The notes: generated by a model not told the origin, from the letters alone. A DNA stretch of 64,000 bases from Phyto melanocephala (GCA_941918925.1 OW799233.1:57069841-57133840), one strand, 5' to 3'. Numbered from the stretch's first letter, positions 1 through 11,352 are shown. Program-made: numbers and translations.

Positions 1-946
1 ATAACTTTCTGAGATATGAGCAAAAAACCACGACCACCTCGTTTTTTTTCACAATTACAACAACAACATACATACATACATACATGTAAAAAACATACCA
101 AACAAAAAAAATTACAAAAAAAAAAATATTAAAAATAAGAAAAAAATAATAAAAAAAATACAAAAAAAAATTACAAAAAAAATTTTTAAAAAAATTTAAA
201 AAAAAATTTAAAAAAAATATTTAAAAAAATAATAAAATATAAATAATATATTAAATAAAATAAAATAAAATTTTTTTGGCTCAGCTGGGATTCGATGCCA
301 CATTTATTCTAACGTGTACGTATGCACGTATTTTATATGGGATGAATGGTGATACAAACAATTGTTATTGCATGACTACACGTTGTGAAGGGTATATAAG
401 ATTCGGCACGGCCGAATATAGCACTGTTACTTGTTTTTGTTTGGTATGTTTTTTACATGTATGTATGTATGTATGTATGTATGTATGTATGTATGTATGT
501 ATGTATGTATGTATGTATGTATGTATGTATGTATGTATGTATGTATGTATGTATGTATGTATGTATGTATGTATGTATGTATGTATGTATGTATGTATGT
601 TGTTGTTGTAATTGTGAAAAAAACGAGGTGGTCGTGGTTTTTTGCTCATATCTGAGAAAGTTATTGGGCGATTGAGCTGAATTTCAATAGCGATTCATTC
701 CTGGATATTTCCAAGAGATTGATACCATATACAGATCTGATGAACATATAGTTGCTTCTAAAAGTTGATTTCAACCAACACACGGACAGACGGGCAGACG
801 GACAGACGGTCAGGGCTTAATCGACTCCTCTATTCATAAGCTTTCAGAAAATATATACTTTATGGGGTCGGAAATGAAAATTGTAGAAATTACAAACGGA
901 ATGACAAAGCTATATATACCCTTGTGCACCACAGGTGAAGGGTATA
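1..946. repeat. Inverted pair of A1 INE-1-like elements
   Basis: Bases 1-105 are nearly the exact reverse complement of 432-663: both carry the GAGATATGAGCAAAAAACC block, a CAACAACATACATAC stretch and GTAAAAAACATACC. Between the arms lie an A-rich desert, a reverse-sense GGCTCAGCTGGGATTCGATG block (277-305) and a forward tail hairpin with ATTCGGCACGGCCGAAT ending in TTACTTGTT near 437. The right half continues as a reverse element to its head (GTGAAGGGTATA) at 946. I infer two A1 copies joined head to head, or one copy inverted internally. The left arm may continue outside the window. Confidence 0.7.
457..602. repeat. (ATGT)n microsatellite, about 36 units
   Basis: An almost pure tetranucleotide array in the right arm of the inverted pair. 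The matching place in the left arm (about 67-86) has only four or so units. The open frames through it, reading MYVCMYVC, are artefacts of the array. Confidence 0.97.
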
Positions 947-949
947 AAA

Positions 950-1612
950 ATAAAAAATGGCAACTTGATCAGCTGCTTTTCTTTTGTTTACTTTTGTTGA
1001 AGCAAACAATAAATAATAAAAATTTTAAAACGTTTTACATCTATGTATAAAATCAAAATTTATTAAAATAATGGAAAAAACAGAAATGGTAAGTCTCAAT
1101 AACATATTTATGTATGTACATACACATGTACATATGTGTGATATATTTTTTTTTAGTTTGGATGTGGTAGAAAACAGAGGAAATGATATTTCATTAATAC
1201 AGAAAAAAAAATTCGTGGAAAGCTATAAGGAAAACGATGCTTTCATCTTACCAAAGCTTACCAAAAAACGAGTTGTAATTTTGTCATATTAAATCTATTT
1301 TTGTAATTTTTAGGCTTCCTTACACAAAAATCATCCTCACAATCACCAGTTATTGAAAAATCTCTTTCAATATCTTGAAATCTTGGCATTTTTTTAATTT
1401 TCAATAAATCTTTTAACTTTACAATGAACAGCTGATGTTATTGTAAATAGAGTTAACAACAGGTTCAGCTGGTTTTAAATTTAAAGCCGACTTTAATGTC
1501 AAAAACCAACTTTAAGTTGTCTATGAATGACTTAGAGTACACTTTTTTAAGAAATTGACTTAAGTACTGTAAAAGTCGACTTTTTTGATGACTATGAATA
1601 TGCCCCCTTGTT
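950..1612 (+). mobile_element. Possible PIF/Harbinger-like relic
   Basis: The right end reads GACTATGAATATGCCCCC, the reverse complement of a GGGGGCATATTCATAGTC terminus. It resembles the GGGCCGTATTCATAA ends of the hairpin element at 34821. The matching left terminus was not found, so the boundaries are approximate. Inside is a possible spliced reading frame (1071-1292). The superfamily call is inference. Confidence 0.3.
1071..1292 (+). other. Possible spliced ORF, unrecognised
   Basis: ATGGAAAAAACAGAAATG is followed at once by a consensus donor (GTAAGT at 1089) and, about 65 bases later, by a T9 tract and AG acceptor near 1156. The sequence after the acceptor is open in one frame and lysine-rich (KKKFVESYKENDAFILPK), ending at a TAA at 1290. 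The donor and acceptor do not keep this frame as drawn, so either the start or the splice phase is wrong. A weak likeness to MADF-type DNA-binding domains, which occur in Harbinger ORF1 proteins, is only a guess. Confidence 0.25.
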
Positions 1613-1775
1613 TCTAAAATTCAGCAATACCGCTATATTTGATATTTTACTTATTCTGGTTTGTTTACTATAAGGGTGGTTTATATTATGAAATTCATTT
1701 TTAAGTATTAATATTATTATTATTATCGAAATGCAATTAAAAAAAAAATATTAAAAAAATGTATATATAAATATT

Positions 1776-2317
1776 TATTTGGCTCAACATTCCGGCACCG
1801 TTGAAGATCTTCACTCCTTCAACCAACTGGTAGTGGAACCAATTAGCAGACGGGACGCCTTAAAATGCCGCTTTGGGCTTTGACCTCCGCCACTCTGACC
1901 TTGCCGTCTTCACCTTCGACCACTCTTATTACTCGCCCGGTCAGCCAATGCTGTGGCGGGGAATTGTCCTCGTGGATTATTACCACTTGACCGACTCTGA
2001 GGCTGGGCGTTTCTTGGCACCATTTGCCTTTGCAAAGCAGACACTAACGCTTTTATAACTTCGCCTCTTTGCCGCTCACGTCTTCTACGGATTCTTGCCG
2101 GAGCAGGTGCGCTGGTTTTAGCGCTTATCCGTCGTTCGAGTCTGGAGACAGTGGTGCAATTAAACGACTGTTGAGCACCACCTCTACGTCTGCAATTATT
2201 TTTGCGTCAGCCTACAGCGCGCTGAAGTAGGAACATCGCTAAATTTGGGGAGCTCCATATTGGTAGCCTTGATGCGTGTGGTTGTACACTTCCGATTCGG
2301 AAGGAGAATCTTGGCGA
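1776..2317 (-). pseudogene. BEL/Pao LTR-retrotransposon pol fragment (integrase C-terminus)
   Basis: Read on the minus strand, this stretch is much more GC-rich than its surroundings and encodes the end of a BEL/Pao polyprotein. VEVVLNSRLIAPLSPDSND (about 2130-2190) matches the conserved integrase tail. SLRVGQVVIIHEDN then WLTGRVIRVVEGEDGKVRV, and SGILRRPVC (about 1845-2015), match the DUF5641 domain at the pol C-terminus. FNGAGMLSQ follows near 1780-1800. It is dead: there is an in-frame TAA at 1843-1845, several more stops, and a deletion between the two domains. No LTR is recognisable. An A1 element begins directly at its upstream edge (2321). Confidence 0.85.
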
Positions 2318-2320
2318 TTT

Positions 2321-3082
2321 TATACCCTTCACACAGTGAAAAACGGTATATATAAGTTTGTCATTCCGTGTAAAATTTCTACAACTTTTATTTCCGACCC
2401 CATAAATTATATATTTTCAGAAATCTTATGAATAAGGAAGTCGACTAAGCATTGTCAGTCTGTCTGTGCGTATGTTGAAATCAACTTTTTGAAGCACCCA
2501 GACATCGCCTGGACCCGCGTGATTAGAATATCAGAAATATTCGGGAGCAGATCGGTATTGATAATCAGAAAAATCGGTACATAAAGAACTGAGATATGAA
2601 GAAAAAACCACGACCACCTCATTTTTTTCACAATAACAACATACAACACATACATACAAACGTGGTATGCTGGTCAAATTGAACGTGGCATAGATATCCA
2701 GGCGAGCTAAACAAAATTTTTTTTTGATATTTTATTTTTTATATTTTTATTTTTTTTTTAACTTACATACATTCATACATACATACATACATACATACAT
2801 ACATACATACATACATACATACATACATACATACATACATACATACATACATACATACATACATACATACATACATACATACATACATACATACATACAT
2901 ACATACATACATACATACATACATACATACATACATACATACATACATACAACCATACATAAATATATAAACTCACTTTATAATTTTACCATGGGATGTT
3001 TTTATGTATGTATGTATGTACGTATTTCATATGAAGGGTATATAAAATTCGTCATGGCCGAATATAGCAATCTTACTTGTTT
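2321..3082 (+). mobile_element. A1 INE-1-like (Helentron) element
   Basis: Starts with the head hairpin TATACCCTTCACACAGTGAA, followed by the TTTCCGACCCCATAAA block, and ends with ATTCGTCATGGCCGAATAT and CTTACTTGTT. No coding capacity. It is diverged from the other A1 copies, and its second ACAT site is hugely expanded (2774-2950). Confidence 0.85.
2774..2950. repeat. (ACAT)n microsatellite, about 44 units
   Basis: A pure tetranucleotide array. It lies where other A1 copies have only ACATACATAC just before the tail region, so it grew from a short seed inside the element. Confidence 0.97.
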
Positions 3083-3516
3083 GCCAGTCATATTGTACAA
3101 TTTTGATCTCAAAGCAAATAAAAATTACCAAATTAATTTATTGACCAAAATATAAAAATTCATATTAAAATTGCGTTGGTTATTTAGAATTATCAAATTA
3201 AACAAGTAAGAGTGCTATATTCTGCCATGACGAATACGATAATACCCTTCAATATCATGTACATAGGTATAAGCCCACATCGAAGCTTAACCTATAACTC
3301 ATATGATACGCCATTTTTCCTTATTATTTCCGAAGCCATTCTTGATTTGGAATTTTTACGTAGTAAACCTAATTGATGGTGCTAAAAAAATTTGATCCGC
3401 CATTTTAATACCAATATTGAGGGAATTAAAGAAGTTACATTATAAAATATCAGATTTGACCCATATATAAATTTCTTGTCCGTCATTTTGTACTAGCGGC
3501 CAAAATAAATTTTTAT

Positions 3517-4290
3517 TATACCCTTCACACAGTGAAAAAGGGTATATATAGGTTTGTCATTCCGTGTGAAATTTCTACAATTTTCATTTCCGACCCCATA
3601 AAGTATATATTTTCTGAAAGCTTATGAATAGAGGAGTCGATTAAGCCCTGACCGTCTGTCCGTCTGACCGTCTGTCCGTGTGTATGTTGAAATCAACTTT
3701 TTGAAGCCCCCCGACATAGGTTGGACCCGGGTAAGGTATTAAAATATCAGAAATATTCGGGAGTAGATCGGTATTGAAAATCAGAAACATCGGTACATAA
3801 ACAACTGAGATATGAGCAAAAACCCACGACCACCTCGATTTTCTTTTCATAAAAACAACATTACAACAACAACATACATACATACAAACGTGTATACTGG
3901 TTAGAGAAAACGTGGCATCGAATCCCAGCTGAGGCAAAAAAATTTTTTTTTAAATTTTTTTAAAATTTTTTTTTTTAATTTTTTTTTTATTTATTTTTTA
4001 TTTTTTATTTAATATATTATATATATTTTTATTATTATTTTTTTTTATTTTTTTTTTTTTAATTTTTTTTTTATTTTTTTTTTGTTTTATATATATTATA
4101 TATGTATATAATAATTTTTTTTTTTTGTAATTTTTTTTTTAAATTTTTTTTTTTTTAAATTATTTTTTTATTTTTTATTTTTTTTTTGTTTTTTTTAACA
4201 TACATACGTGAATTTACTGTTATTGCATGACTACACGTTGTGAAGGGTATATAAGATTCGGCACGGCCGAATATAGCGCTTTTACTTGTT
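3517..4290 (+). mobile_element. A1 INE-1-like element inside A2
   Basis: Complete, with both hairpins. Its first 400 bases are essentially identical to the copy at 8323, and both share a deletion before the tail (GTGAATTTACTGTTATTGC). Positions 3936-4195 are an oligo-T desert. The 98-residue open frame on its minus strand is fortuitous. Confidence 0.9.
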
Positions 4291-4455
4291 TTTTTATAGT
4301 GCTTATATTGTGCTAGTAAAGGCCTTTCAGATGATACTCTCGGTTGTCGAAAAGCTGAAAAAATTGATTTTCGCTTGTAAATTTTTGGAATATATATTTT
4401 TAAAAAGAATTTTTGCCTATAACTTTACCGAATATCTCTAGAGGCATATTATATC

Positions 4456-5049
4456 TACAAATAGTAGTAAAGGTACCTACCGTGGTACTGCTGCCGTTGG
4501 ACTTATTTGTAAGGGAGACGGCGGCAAGATCGGTGATTCGGATGCGAAGCGATGGCATGTGGTATCGCTTTGGATCGGTTTTGGGGAATAGGAGAATCCT
4601 GGACCTCGTGGATAAAGAGGTTAGGGAGGCTCAGATGCCGATGGAGCGCACGAGTCGGGTGAAAGTGGTCGAAAGGCTACATCACACGCTCATAGCGGAT
4701 GGATTCATGCACGATGAGTGCATGGAGAATGACATCAGTATATTTACTAATGGGTCCTACAAATAGTAGCAAAGGTACCTACCGTGGTACTGCTGCCGTT
4801 GGACTTATTTGTAAGGGAGACGGCGGCAAGATCGGCGATTCTGATGCGAAGCGGTGGCATGTGGGATCGGTTTTGGGGCATAGGAGAATCCTGGACCTCG
4901 TGGATAAAGAGGTTAGGGGGGTTCAGATGCCGATGGAGCGCATGAGTCGGGTGAAAGTGGTCGAAAGGCTACATCACACGCTCATAGCGGGTGGATTCAT
5001 GCACGATGAGTGCATGGAGAATGACATCAGTATCTTTACTGATGGGTCC
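4456..5049 (+). repeat. Tandem duplication of the non-LTR 5' end plus flank
   Basis: Two units, 4456-4757 (302 bp) and 4758-5049 (292 bp), each start TACAAATAGTAG and end GATGGGTCC or AATGGGTCC. The first 30 bases of each unit derive from the host A2 element, so the duplication happened after the retrotransposon inserted. Unit 1 carries an extra 9-10 bases after GGCATGTGG, which breaks its frame. Confidence 0.9.
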
Positions 5050-6020
5050 TTTATGGACGGAATGGCAGGTGCTGGTGTGTACTCATCTGAGTTGGACTTA
5101 TCCTGCACCCTGAGTCTGGGGGAGTACGTGTCGGTCTATCAGGCGGAAATGCTTGGTTTGCTGTTGGACCACCTGTTGGAATGTCGAATGTATGGGAAGA
5201 AAATTCTTATTGCATTTGACAACCGGTCGGTTATAAAACGTATGCAGCGGATGGATGTGAACTCCTCTTTGGTGCTTGAGTGTGTTCTAAAGCTCAATAG
5301 GTGTGCCTCTACAAATGAGGAAACGCTGATGTGGGTTTAGGGACACGTGGGCATAGCTGGGAATGAGGCTGCTGACGAACTTGCGGTGAAGGGGTCTGAG
5401 GCTGCATTCTGTGGACCGGAACCCAGAACTGCTCTGGGCAATGGGTTAGTGCGGGCGAAGATCTTTTAATGGATTCTGTAAACTTGCGAAGGTGGATGGA
5501 GGGAACCACGTGTAGACAGGCTCGTATGGTGCTCAGGGAGCCACTTCGCAGGGGTGCAGTGAAGATACTCGGTTTTAATCGGAGTATGATGAGCTGGATC
5601 ACTGCGTTGATTACAGGACATGGTAACTTCAAAAATCATCTGAAGAGGATGCGGATCGTGGATGATGATATCTGTAGAATGTGCCTGGAGGGTGCCGAGA
5701 CGGCAGCGCATGTGGTATGCGAGTGTCCGGCGTTGGCGAGCGTAAGATTAAGGGTCACAGGCAAGCACACGTTGAGTGTTAGTGCGATGGGGGGCCTTAG
5801 TCTGAGGGAGATGCTGGCGATTACAAAGGACTGTGCGATGAGGATTGTCAACAATCACCAGTCGGCAGTGTGAAATCGTTTTTCTAGTCCAGAGCAAACG
5901 CCGGTTTTGGCGCGGGACTCAGTGATTGAGGGTGTGCTGATCGGTGGACACGAAATCACTGGGGAACGAAGGGGGTCGAAAAGGGACCCGTGGTAGTAGT
6001 GGTCTGCTTCGATATTCCCC
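4487..6020 (+). pseudogene. 5'-truncated non-LTR retrotransposon ORF2 (RNase H and zinc knuckle)
   Basis: Encodes the C-terminal part of a LINE-type ORF2. An RNase H domain runs from about 5031 to 5400: IFTDGSFMDGMAGAGV has the first catalytic D, YQAEMLGLLL the E, LIAFDNRS the second D, and GHVGIAGNEAADELAV the final H/D region. A C-terminal CCHC knuckle follows at about 5680-5740 (CRMCLEGAETAAHVVCECPA), and the frame ends at 5871-5873. The reverse transcriptase is missing through 5' truncation. Two lesions are visible: TAG at 5338-5340 inside the RNase H motif, and a frameshift near 5467 after a TAA. RNase H plus a terminal CCHC suggests the I, R1 or LOA groups; I cannot choose between them. 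The flanks AAAGGTACCTA and AAAGGTGCCTA look like a target duplication in A2. No poly-A tail is obvious. Confidence 0.88.
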
Positions 6021-6409
6021 CTACATGTGTATAAAGGTGCCTATAAATTATTCTATGACTGAAAAATTTATTTTTGGTGTTAAAAATATGGGAAAAAACA
6101 AGCAGTCGTGTTTATTTGCTCATATCTCAGAAAGTGATGTGGCGATTGTTCTGAATTTCAAGAGCGAATCATTCCCAGAATTTTTTAAAAGATTGATACC
6201 ATACACAGATCTGAGGAACATATGGTTACTTTTGAAATTTGATTTTAACTAACACACGGACAGACGGGCAGATCTTAATCGACTCCTCTATACATAAGCT
6301 TGGAGAAATTACAAATGAAAACTGTAGAAATTAAAAACGGAATGACTAAGCAATATACATACATATACCCTTGTGCCCCACAAGTGCAGGGTATAGAAAA
6401 TTACAAATT

Positions 6410-7134
6410 GATAAACACACCAATTATGAGGAAGAAAGTTATAGGTCGTAATGCAAGAGTAGGCCAAAAAAAATCAATGTCCTTACAACATGATATAAAA
6501 TGCGATTGAGTCTAAACGCATTGACGCATTGACGATAAAATTTCATAAGTATATTTCTTAAGTTAAAAAAATATTTTTAGCTAAAAATTGCTTAAATTTA
6601 TGCATTAGAAAATGATTTATAGATCAAAATGTACGAAAATTTACACCGCACACAGTATTTTTCGGTATACTCAAAACGTAATAAAACTGTCAAAATTAGA
6701 TGTATGATTCTAAGATTTTGCAAATATTGCCTTTTGGTCAAAGGCTTTGTACTAACGGAAAATAAATGTTACACGCCCTTGTTACGCCCTCCTCCCATAT
6801 AACGCTTTATTCTAAATTCGTAAAATTTCTCTATGGACACAGCTTTTGGAAGAATAAACGACCATATTGAAATAGCTAAGTAATAATTATTTAAAGAAAC
6901 TATTTTGACACGCCTACTTTAACGTCTACTTTTATTGGAAGACTAAATTTACGAAATATTTCAATAGCATATCGAAGTTGTACAAAGAAATTGATACATG
7001 ATCTATTATAAAGAGATTATTCCATACCGACTACTGTTAATAACAAAATAATAAATTCTGTGCTATAAAGGAATATCAAATTGGTGATGGGTATAAAAAA
7101 TTCGGCACACCCGAGCAAAGTGCTCTTATTTGTT
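6410..7134 (+). mobile_element. B-type INE-1-like element, 5' truncated
   Basis: Matches the body of the full-length B copies at 33485 and 42843 (GTAATGCAAGAGTAGG, CACGCCTACTTTAACG). It ends with GATGGGTATAAAAAATTCGG and CTCTTATTTGTT. The head is missing; it starts just after the A2 head at 6396. Confidence 0.75.
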
Positions 7135-8322
7135 TTTAAATAAATACGCAACCAAAAAAGAAAAAAATGGTTTAAGTAATATAATCTAAGAGCTGCTTAC
7201 TATAACTGAATTGTGTGATTTTGAATTAAACGTTTAATAGTTGGAAGTTACCATTATTATTAGGTTTAATTAAATATCATTCGATTATCATATTGAAATT
7301 AAATATAAAATTTGTTCTTTGTATTAAAAGATGTAAACCAAATGTCTGCACATGATTCTAATTAATTCTAACATTCGACTGTGATCAGAAACTAACCGGC
7401 AAAGGATCCAACATGCAATCCACAAACATAAATATTCCAGCATAGATCACACTTTGCAGAAACCATCAGACGACAAAGCAAAATAGGCTATAAAGTGGAA
7501 CACACAGAACAGCTGGCGTACATATAGACTATTGCGTACCTTGAAAAGTCGAATAACAATTTAGAATTTCAAGTTAAACTTCAGTTGGACAAAAATTAAA
7601 CATCGAACAGTAGATAGAAAATATTGGAAAGAACTTTCTCTGGCTCTACGCTCCTTTTACGAGTTTCAAGAAACTGTAATACATTTATAAAATAATTTAC
7701 TTGAATATTGTGATAAATGTGTTATTCTAGGCTATTGTCTGTATGTGTGCAAATGGCATTTAGTTCCGTCCAGCCGTTTTTGAGTGAGTGACCAACAAAC
7801 ATTCACTTTTATCACATTAGTATGATTTTATTTATTTTTTTAACTACAACTTAATATAATAATATTTTTTTAAATTTAATCATTTATTTTGATTATTTCT
7901 TTAAATATTTCAAAACTTTTTATAGCTTTTCACAACTTAGATTGTTAAGATAAAACGAATTTATTCAACAAAAAGAAGAAGAATTAAAAAGAAATTAAGT
8001 GATCACTTAATGATAAAATTTAAACCAACGTAATGAAATAAATGATAAAACGAAACTAGAATAGCTATTACTTGTTTGGAAATGCATATATGCAATTTTT
8101 AAACTCTTCTTGCCTACGTTAAGGTGCTTCCGTTTTGTTGGAAGTCAAATAATCTATAGTTTTTCTTAAAAATATAATAAAAATTATAGGCATATTTCAT
8201 CAATGAAAGCTTTATCCGCACATTCCGAAAACATATTTATGCTTCTTGGAAAGTAAACAAATATTTTAATGTGTTTCAAATGGAATGACCAAAATAATAC
8301 ACCCCACACCATTTGTTGTTTT
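7135..8322. other. AT-rich spacer with one Helitron scrap
   Basis: No gene recognised. Positions 7380-7570 are slightly less AT-rich, but no conserved motif was found. Positions 7712-7825 are a Helitron fragment, listed separately. Confidence 0.6.
7712..7825 (-). mobile_element. Helitron 5'-end fragment
   Basis: On the minus strand it begins TCATACTAATGTGATAAAAG and continues with AAAAACGGCTGGACGGAACT. This matches the 5' half of the complete element at 38229. The 3' end is absent. Confidence 0.65.
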
Positions 8323-9070
8323 TATACCCTTCACACAGTGAAAAAGGGTATATATAGGTTTGTCATTCCGTGTGAAATTTCTACAATTTTCATTTCCGAC
8401 CCCATAAAGTATATATTTTCTGAAAGCTTATGAATAGAGGAGTCGATTAAGCCCTGACCGTCTGTCCGTCTGACCGTCTGTCCGTGTGTATGTTGAAATC
8501 AACTTTTTGAAGCCCCCCGACATAGGTTGGACCCGGGTAAGGTATTAAAATATCAGAAATATTCGGGAGTAGATCGGTATTGAAAATCAGAAACATCGGT
8601 ACATAAACAACTGAGATATGAGCAAAAACCCACGACCACCTCGATTTTCTTTTCATAAAAACAACATTACAACAACAACATACATACATACAAACGTGTA
8701 TACTGGTTAGAGAAAACGTGGCATCGAATCCCAGCTGAGGCAAAAAAATTTTTTTTTTTAATTTTTTTTTTATTTTTTTTTTTATTTTTTATTTAATATA
8801 TTATATATATTTTTATTATTTTTTTTTATTTTTTTTTTATTTTTTTTTTTGTTTTATATATATTATATATGTATATAATAATTTTTTTTTTTTAAATTTT
8901 TTTTTTAAATTTTTTTTTTTTAAATTTTTTTTTTTAAATTTTTTTTTTATTTTTTATTTTTTTTTTGTTTTTTTTAACATACATACGTGAATTTACTGTT
9001 ATTGCATGACTACACGTTGTGAAGGGTATATAAGATTCGGCACGGCCGAATATAGCGCTTTTACTTGTTT
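8323..9070 (+). mobile_element. A1 INE-1-like element, near-twin of 3517-4290
   Basis: Complete, with head and tail hairpins. Apart from length changes in the oligo-T desert (8740-8970), it is essentially identical to 3517-4290. The flanks differ, so the two arose by transposition and not by local duplication. Confidence 0.9.
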
Positions 9071-9418
9071 GTGTTGTTTTTTTGTGGTGAGTATAAAAAC
9101 GTTGCAACAAAAAACTTTATTGTTTAAGCACAAACGGGAGAGTGTCAGGTACGGAACTTTTCAAATAAAACTTTTAATGAAAAATGTTTGAATATTTCAT
9201 TTCAAACAAAAATATAAGCGAATGCAGAGAGAACAAAAAGGAATTCTTTTAAATTGTTTCGTAAAAAGGACTGAATGAATGAATTCAAAATGTAGTACGT
9301 ATTATTTTGTGTTCCTTTTCATTTTTACTTTGTATGCATACGATTCGTGACCGAATTCGATTCTTAAAACTTTGACATTATTACCTTTTTCTCTTAGTAA
9401 ATTTGAAATAAAAAAAAA
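9071..9418. other. Spacer without recognised features
   Basis: AT-rich, short open frames only, no motif found. Confidence 0.6.
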
Positions 9419-11352
9419 TAAGTAAGAGAGCTATATTCGGTCATGTCGAATCTGTTAATATCCTTCACTATATGTACACATCGTTGTTTGACTTAGATTT
9501 CAGATTTTATGTTATGCGCAATTTCCTTTATTTTTCGGACGCCATATTTTATTTTAATTATACCCTTCACACAGTGAAAAAGGGTATATATAGGTTTGTC
9601 ATTCCGTGTGAAATTTCTACAATTTTCATTTCCGACCCCATAAAGTATATATTTTCTGAAAGCTTATGAATAGGGGAGTCGATTAAGCCCTGTCAGTCTG
9701 TCCGTCTGACCGTATGTCCGTGTGTATGTTGAAATCAACTTTTTGAAGCCCCCCGACATAGGTTGGACCCGGGTAAGGTATTAAAATATCAGAAATATTC
9801 GGGAGTAGATCGGTATTGAAAATCAGAAACATCGGTACATAAACAACTGAGATATGAGCAAAAACCCACGACCACCTCGATTTTTTTTTTTCACAAAAAC
9901 AACATTACAACAACAACATACATACATACAAACGTGCATACTGGTTAGAGAAGACGTGGCATCGAATCCCAGCTGAGCCAAAAAAATTTTTTTTTAATAT
10001 TTTAAAAAATTTTTTTTAATTTTTTTTATTTTTTTTATTTTTTATTTAATATATTATTTATATTTTTATTATTTTTTTTTTTAATTTTTTTTTTATTTTT
10101 TTTTTTTGTTTTATATATAATAATTATAATTATATATAATAATTTTTTTTTAATTTTTTTTTTTAATTTTTTTTTTATTTTTTTTTAATTTTTTTTTAAT
10201 TTTTTTTTTTTTCGTTTTTTTAACATACAGACGTGAATTTATAATTTTACAATGGGATGTTTTTATATATGTATGTACGTATTTCATATGGGATGAATGG
10301 TGACACAAACTACTGTTATTTCATGACTACACGTTGTGAAGGGTATATAAGATTCGGCACGGCCGAATATAGCGCTCTTACTTGTTTTTTACTCAGTTTA
10401 CTATATTCTACTAGTCAAGTCCTTTTTTTATTACCCATATTGATGGGATTAAAAAAGTTCCGACATTTTGTTTCACGCGCCAACTTGGAATTTAACTTTT
10501 TTTAAATTCACTCTATTCCACCGCAAAGTCCTTTGTTTGATGCCAATATTGGGGGGGTTGAAGTGGGTACATTTTTAATTACTAGATTCGGCCCATATAT
10601 AAATTAGTTGTACTCCATTTTGTAGTTGCTGTCATTTTGGATTTTAAATTTTTTTATAACGTCCTATATTCCATATATTCTATATTCCTAGTCAAGGCCT
10701 TTCTTCTAATACCCAAGTCATTCCTATCTGTTATCCAAAAGCTGAAAAAATTGAACTACATTTGAAAATTTTAGCACAAACACTAAAGCATTTGTATTTT
10801 TCTGCTTATATCTCAGTTACTTTCAAACCGATTTGTCAGTCTTTCTCGGCAATAATTTTCGAGGCAATGGGTTGTATTTCGATGTCTTAACCATGTTCGA
10901 AATTTAGTTCCGAGCTTTATTAATTTTATATATTTAAGAAAACTTATAGTTTTCAGAAGTATTTTTGCCTATAACTTTGCCGGTTAGTAACCGATTTATC
11001 CAAAATTTTGTAAAAATATCACTAGTAACAAATGCCTCTATAAATTAACCTAGAGCTGAAAATTTTGTAATTTTGTGGGAAAAAAAGAGGCAGTCATGTT
11101 TATTTGCTCATATCTCTGAAAGTTAAAACGCGATCGTTCTGAATTTCATTAGAGATGTTAATATTTGCAAAAGATTGACACCACATACAGATCTAAGTAA
11201 CATGTTAACACGCGGACAGTTGGACTTGGCTCAATTGACTTTTTCAGAAAATATATACTTTATGGGGTCAGAAATGAAAATTGTAGAAATTACAAACGGA
11301 ATGTCAAAGCTATATAAATATATACAATTGGAACCATAAGTGAAGGGTATAA
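9419..11352 (-). mobile_element. A2 INE-1-like element broken by an A1
   Basis: The reverse tail is at 9419-9558 (AAGTAAGAGAGCTATATTCG). The body resumes at 10387 (TTTACTATATTCTACTAGTC, CCCATATTGATGGGATT), and the head block CAGAAATGAAAATTGTAG and GTGAAGGGTATA ends at 11351. The gap is filled exactly by the A1 copy at 9559-10386. Confidence 0.8.
9559..10386 (+). mobile_element. A1 INE-1-like element inside A2
   Basis: Complete copy with a longer tail region than the 3517 and 8323 copies: it keeps TTTTACAATGGGATGTTTTT and the second TATGTACGTATTTC part. The oligo-T desert covers 9985-10215. It belongs to the less deleted A1 subfamily. Confidence 0.88.

Larger units (their letters stand above)
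3201..6396 (-). mobile_element. A2 INE-1-like element broken by two insertions
   Basis: The reverse-oriented tail starts at 3201 (AACAAGTAAGAGTGC) and the head ends with GCAGGGTATA at 6395. The element is in three pieces: 3201-3516, 4291 to about 4487, and about 6020-6396. Continuity is shown by uninterrupted A2 copies elsewhere (for example 36939-37876): GAGGCATATTATATCTACAA leads directly into AAAGGTACCTATAAATTATT there. The gaps hold an A1 element and a non-LTR retrotransposon. Confidence 0.8.

Noticed and set aside
276..655. Open frames of MYVC or HTYI repeats
   Set aside because: Pure translation of the ATGT/ACAT microsatellite; same for 2724-3155 on both strands.
3641..8743. Identical 98-residue frames at 3641-3937 and 8447-8743 (minus strand)
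   Set aside because: Identity comes from the two young A1 copies. The frame is broken in other copies and runs through repeat landmarks, so it is not a gene.
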